From Bacteriovorax sp. (GTDB lineage Bacteria > Bdellovibrionota > Bacteriovoracia > Bacteriovoracales > Bacteriovoracaceae), in contig JAURXW010000210.1 in assembly GCA_030654205.1 (NCBI GenBank), positions 1-16,305 on the forward strand: a stretch of 16,305 nucleotides of DNA, read 5' to 3'. A model generated the notes under the pieces. The model did not search any database. It was not told the DNA's origin and worked only from the letters and a program-made list of their open reading frames with translations. Numbering within the stretch: the first letter of the stretch is position 1; every line of letters starts with the position of its first letter. Shown piece by piece: positions 14,269 through 16,305 of this stretch. The position numbers and the translations under genes are program-made.

Positions 14269-15075
14269 ATGGATATATTCGACGTTAAGGGCTACAAGCA
14301 ATTTCTATTAAAACAAATGCCAACCTCTGGTAAAGAGAGAGGTTTACGTTCAAAGTTGGCTGAATTTTTAGGCTGCCAACTCTCATATGTTTCCCTCGTT
14401 CTTACAACAGAAAAACATCAACTCAGCTTAGAACATGGTCAAAAAGTATGTAATTTTTTCAATTTAAATGATTCTGAAACTGATTACTTTATTTTACTTC
14501 TTTCTAAGGCCCGTGCAGGCTCAAAAGATTTAGTGCTATTTTATGAAAAAAAAATAGATAGTATCTTAAAGCACCGCCAGGACATTAAGAGCAGAATAAA
14601 AAATCATGCTTCTTTAGATAAGGCTGATCAAGCGCTGTATTATAGTGATTGGTATTACACTGCAATTCATATGATCCTTCGTTGTAATCATTCAATTAAC
14701 TCAAAAGATTTATCTAATCTTTTAGGCTTATCGATAGAGAAGGTGCATGATTGTTTGGCCTTCTTGGAAAAGGCCGGAATACTTTCCAAGGAGAAAGGAA
14801 AATATAAAATACATGATGTACGCATCCATATTGGTCAAAATACTCCGTGGCTAAATGCTCATCATAAGAACTGGAGAAATCGCGCAATTCTCGCTTTAGA
14901 TAATAAGGAAGAAGATGATGTGCATTTTTCTATGATCACTAGTATTTCTGAAAGTGCAGCAAGTGCCATAAGAAAAAAAATTCTCCTGATGATTCAAGAG
15001 AATGAACCGATTATCCGAGATGCTGATGACAAAGTGGTTTACTCTCTTAATTTAGACTTTTTTAAGATCTATTAA
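14269..15075 (+). CDS. TIGR02147/DUF4423 family protein, putative transcriptional regulator
   Basis: A 268-residue cytosolic protein. The start at 14269 is chosen because family members begin like MDIFDVKGYKQFL; the 27 preceding in-frame codons give an AT-rich hydrophobic stretch that looks like promoter DNA. Residues about 24-65 (RGLRSKLAEFLGCQLSYVSLVL) form an XRE-like helix-turn-helix, ARAGSKDL (81-88) is the family hallmark, and 125-185 is a predicted winged helix. The family is expanded in Bdellovibrio and Fibrobacter relatives; its DNA targets are largely unknown. No good ribosome site is visible. It is divergent from the 99-aa exported protein gene and its stop abuts the stop of the next, convergent gene. 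Confidence 0.88.
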   Translation: MDIFDVKGYKQFLLKQMPTSGKERGLRSKLAEFLGCQLSYVSLVLTTEKHQLSLEHGQKVCNFFNLNDSETDYFILLLSKARAGSKDLVLFYEKKIDSILKHRQDIKSRIKNHASLDKADQALYYSDWYYTAIHMILRCNHSINSKDLSNLLGLSIEKVHDCLAFLEKAGILSKEKGKYKIHDVRIHIGQNTPWLNAHHKNWRNRAILALDNKEEDDVHFSMITSISESAASAIRKKILLMIQENEPIIRDADDKVVYSLNLDFFKIY

Positions 15076-15945
15076 TTAAAACAGACTACAATTAACTATA
15101 GTTATAAAGTTTTCCCCAATGACCATTGGATTAAGTGCTGGCTTCTCAATCTGATAAGGGTCGAAATAAACACGCATTTCTTCTTTTACGGTTAATGAGT
15201 TGAAATTAATTATAAAATCTTTCTTTCTCTTATCCTTATTATAAAATTCTTCATAAGGTGCCTCACTTATTTCCATTATGAAAGAGCCTGGAGATCCAAT
15301 TGCTCCCCTCCAAACCAAAGCTTTCCCATTAGAAAAAGTTTTTAAAATTCCATGGGCTGTTGTTGTACCAGTAGATATTTGTGAAGAGGAGCTTCCTAAT
15401 AACTTGCCTGGCATTTTTGAGTTTTGCTCTTTTTCAAAAACATTAATAGTGCAAATCGTACTTTTATCTAAAGCTAATTTCCAAAAATTCTTGCGATAAA
15501 ATTCAAATTTTAATGAATAAGTATACACGCCTGTCACTTCCAATTCATTTAAAATCATTAGTTCATGATGAATTAGAACCTCTCGTTCCAAAAGAGTTGG
15601 GATTGAATTCCATAGGTCTCTTTTTAAAAAAATAGTCGATACATGGTTTTCTCGAATACTATAAGCAGCTCCATTTTGAATTTTATCATTTGTCTGAGTA
15701 GGAAGTTCAGTATCAACAATAACAATTTTCAACTCAAGCTTGATAATGTTGATTTCTTCTAGCTGCTCCGTAGAATATATATTGGTTCCAATCTTGTTTA
15801 TTGACTCAATAACTTGATTTGCAACTCTGGTTGCATCTATTCCTAATAAATCTCCACCACCACTTGTTGCTCCACCTTTTTTGGCAGCTCCAAAAGATGT
15901 TAAAGATAACAAAAGTAAAAAAGGTATTAACATCAATTTTTTCAT
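15076..15945 (-). CDS. Exported protein with GGGD and HHE motifs, unknown
   Basis: A 289-residue protein. The ATG at 15945 is chosen over one at 15981 because the signal peptide (MLIPFLLLLSLTSFGA) starts there and CAGGG lies upstream; the longer form has no ribosome site. After a Gly-rich start with GGGD (29-32), residues 115-145 read LLEREVLIHHELMILNELEVTGVYTYS. This resembles a motif (HE, then E, then YxxS) seen in other exported Bdellovibrio-group proteins; that resemblance is from memory. H126/H127-E128 might suggest a metallopeptidase remnant, but no full HExxH is present, so I do not call it a protease. A second domain (about 160-289) holds two cysteines and ends NCSLF. It is convergent with the TIGR02147 gene with no gap. 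Confidence 0.65.
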   Translation of the reverse strand: MKKLMLIPFLLLLSLTSFGAAKKGGATSGGGDLLGIDATRVANQVIESINKIGTNIYSTEQLEEINIIKLELKIVIVDTELPTQTNDKIQNGAAYSIRENHVSTIFLKRDLWNSIPTLLEREVLIHHELMILNELEVTGVYTYSLKFEFYRKNFWKLALDKSTICTINVFEKEQNSKMPGKLLGSSSSQISTGTTTAHGILKTFSNGKALVWRGAIGSPGSFIMEISEAPYEEFYNKDKRKKDFIINFNSLTVKEEMRVYFDPYQIEKPALNPMVIGENFITIVNCSLF

Positions 15946-16062
15946 AAACGCTGGACCCTGGTTTTTCTTTAATTTTAACATTTTTAAGCTTAATTTTTTG
16001 TTTTGATTCCAACATTACATACTAAGTTCAATTTTTAGACATATAAAAAATACATACCTATC

Positions 16063-16305
16063 TGACGGAAAATTTTTTGAAAGATGACACCTCAGAACTA
16101 GGCTACGTTAGATACTATTACACTTTTTTCTTCATTTTTCCAGTAGTTTAAACCCACTTCTTCCATGTAGTTCCATGATCTTTCCTTCTTTTTCCATCTG
16201 TTTGGGTTTGCCTCTTTAGCAATTTGATAAACCACTTTTCGCTTCTCCAAAATTTCTTTATCAGTTCCAAAATGCCTAGATGCGGGTGTTACATAATTTA
16301 TTTGT
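16063..16305 (-). mobile_element. Right part of an IS3-type insertion sequence, cut by the window edge
   Basis: The partial transposase reading frame ends at 16098. About 30 nt beyond it, TGACGGAAAATTTTTTGAAA starts at 16063 in the right orientation and place for a terminal inverted repeat (TG...CA ends). The other end and the target duplication lie outside the window, so the exact boundary is inferred. Confidence 0.5.
16098..16305 (-). CDS. IS3-family transposase, C-terminal part only
   Basis: A frame open from the window edge to a TAG gives 68 residues: YVTPASRHFGTDKEILEKRK, then VYQIAKEANPNRW, then ERSWNYMEEVGLN. This is the typical end of an IS3-family OrfB transposase (rve integrase fold), where H.G.D..I..KR..VY..AK..NP.RW followed by W....EVGLN is conserved. 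The catalytic DDE residues lie upstream, outside the window. The visible part has no frameshift or stop; whether the whole gene is intact cannot be told. Insertion sequences of this kind mark the accessory nature of this end of the window. Confidence 0.8.
   Translation of the reverse strand, partial: QINYVTPASRHFGTDKEILEKRKVVYQIAKEANPNRWKKKERSWNYMEEVGLNYWKNEEKSVIVSNVA

Noticed and set aside
15076..15945. HHELM motif as a zinc metalloprotease active site
   Set aside because: There is no HExxH and no third ligand pattern; only a degenerate resemblance is visible.

Overview
The window is AT-rich chromosomal DNA (clearly below 40% G+C by eye). It most likely comes from a Bdellovibrionota bacterium of the Bacteriovorax/Halobacteriovorax/Peredibacter kind. 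The main clue is a TIGR02147/DUF4423 regulator-like protein, a family strongly expanded in Bdellovibrio relatives. A high load of signal-peptide proteins (outer-membrane barrels, a matrixin, a subtilase, small secreted proteins) fits a predatory or surface-active Gram-negative. The taxonomic call is inference.

Layout. 1-9.0 kb is mostly housekeeping: a large outer-membrane barrel protein (minus strand), divergent from a two-gene unit with an FHA-like/RDD membrane protein translationally coupled to tgt (queuosine tRNA modification). A long bidirectional hairpin then separates tgt from a convergent serC of the actinobacterial type. Divergent from serC is an operon of a small barrel protein and a secreted matrixin. 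The matrixin gene overlaps head-on with the gene of a cytosolic Xaa-Pro aminopeptidase, whose terminator lies inside the matrixin coding sequence.

9.0-16.3 kb is accessory: a 50-aa membrane peptide, an 8-cysteine secreted protein, an atypical S8 subtilase flanked by two plus-strand terminators with no matching gene (candidate small RNAs), a small exported protein, an exported MORN/YwqK-repeat protein with a possible leaderless promoter, a small exported protein divergent from the TIGR02147 gene, and an exported GGGD/HHE protein. The right edge cuts an IS3-type transposase gene, of which only the C-terminus is visible, with its likely element end.

Genes with tightly supported joint action are few: FHA-like/RDD plus tgt (4-nt overlap), barrel plus matrixin (1-nt gap), and the divergent TIGR02147/secreted-protein pair. 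I see no tRNA, rRNA, CRISPR array, phage module or recognisable defence system. The candidate novelties are the two putative small RNAs, the cysteine-rich peptide and the matrixin's sorting-like tail.
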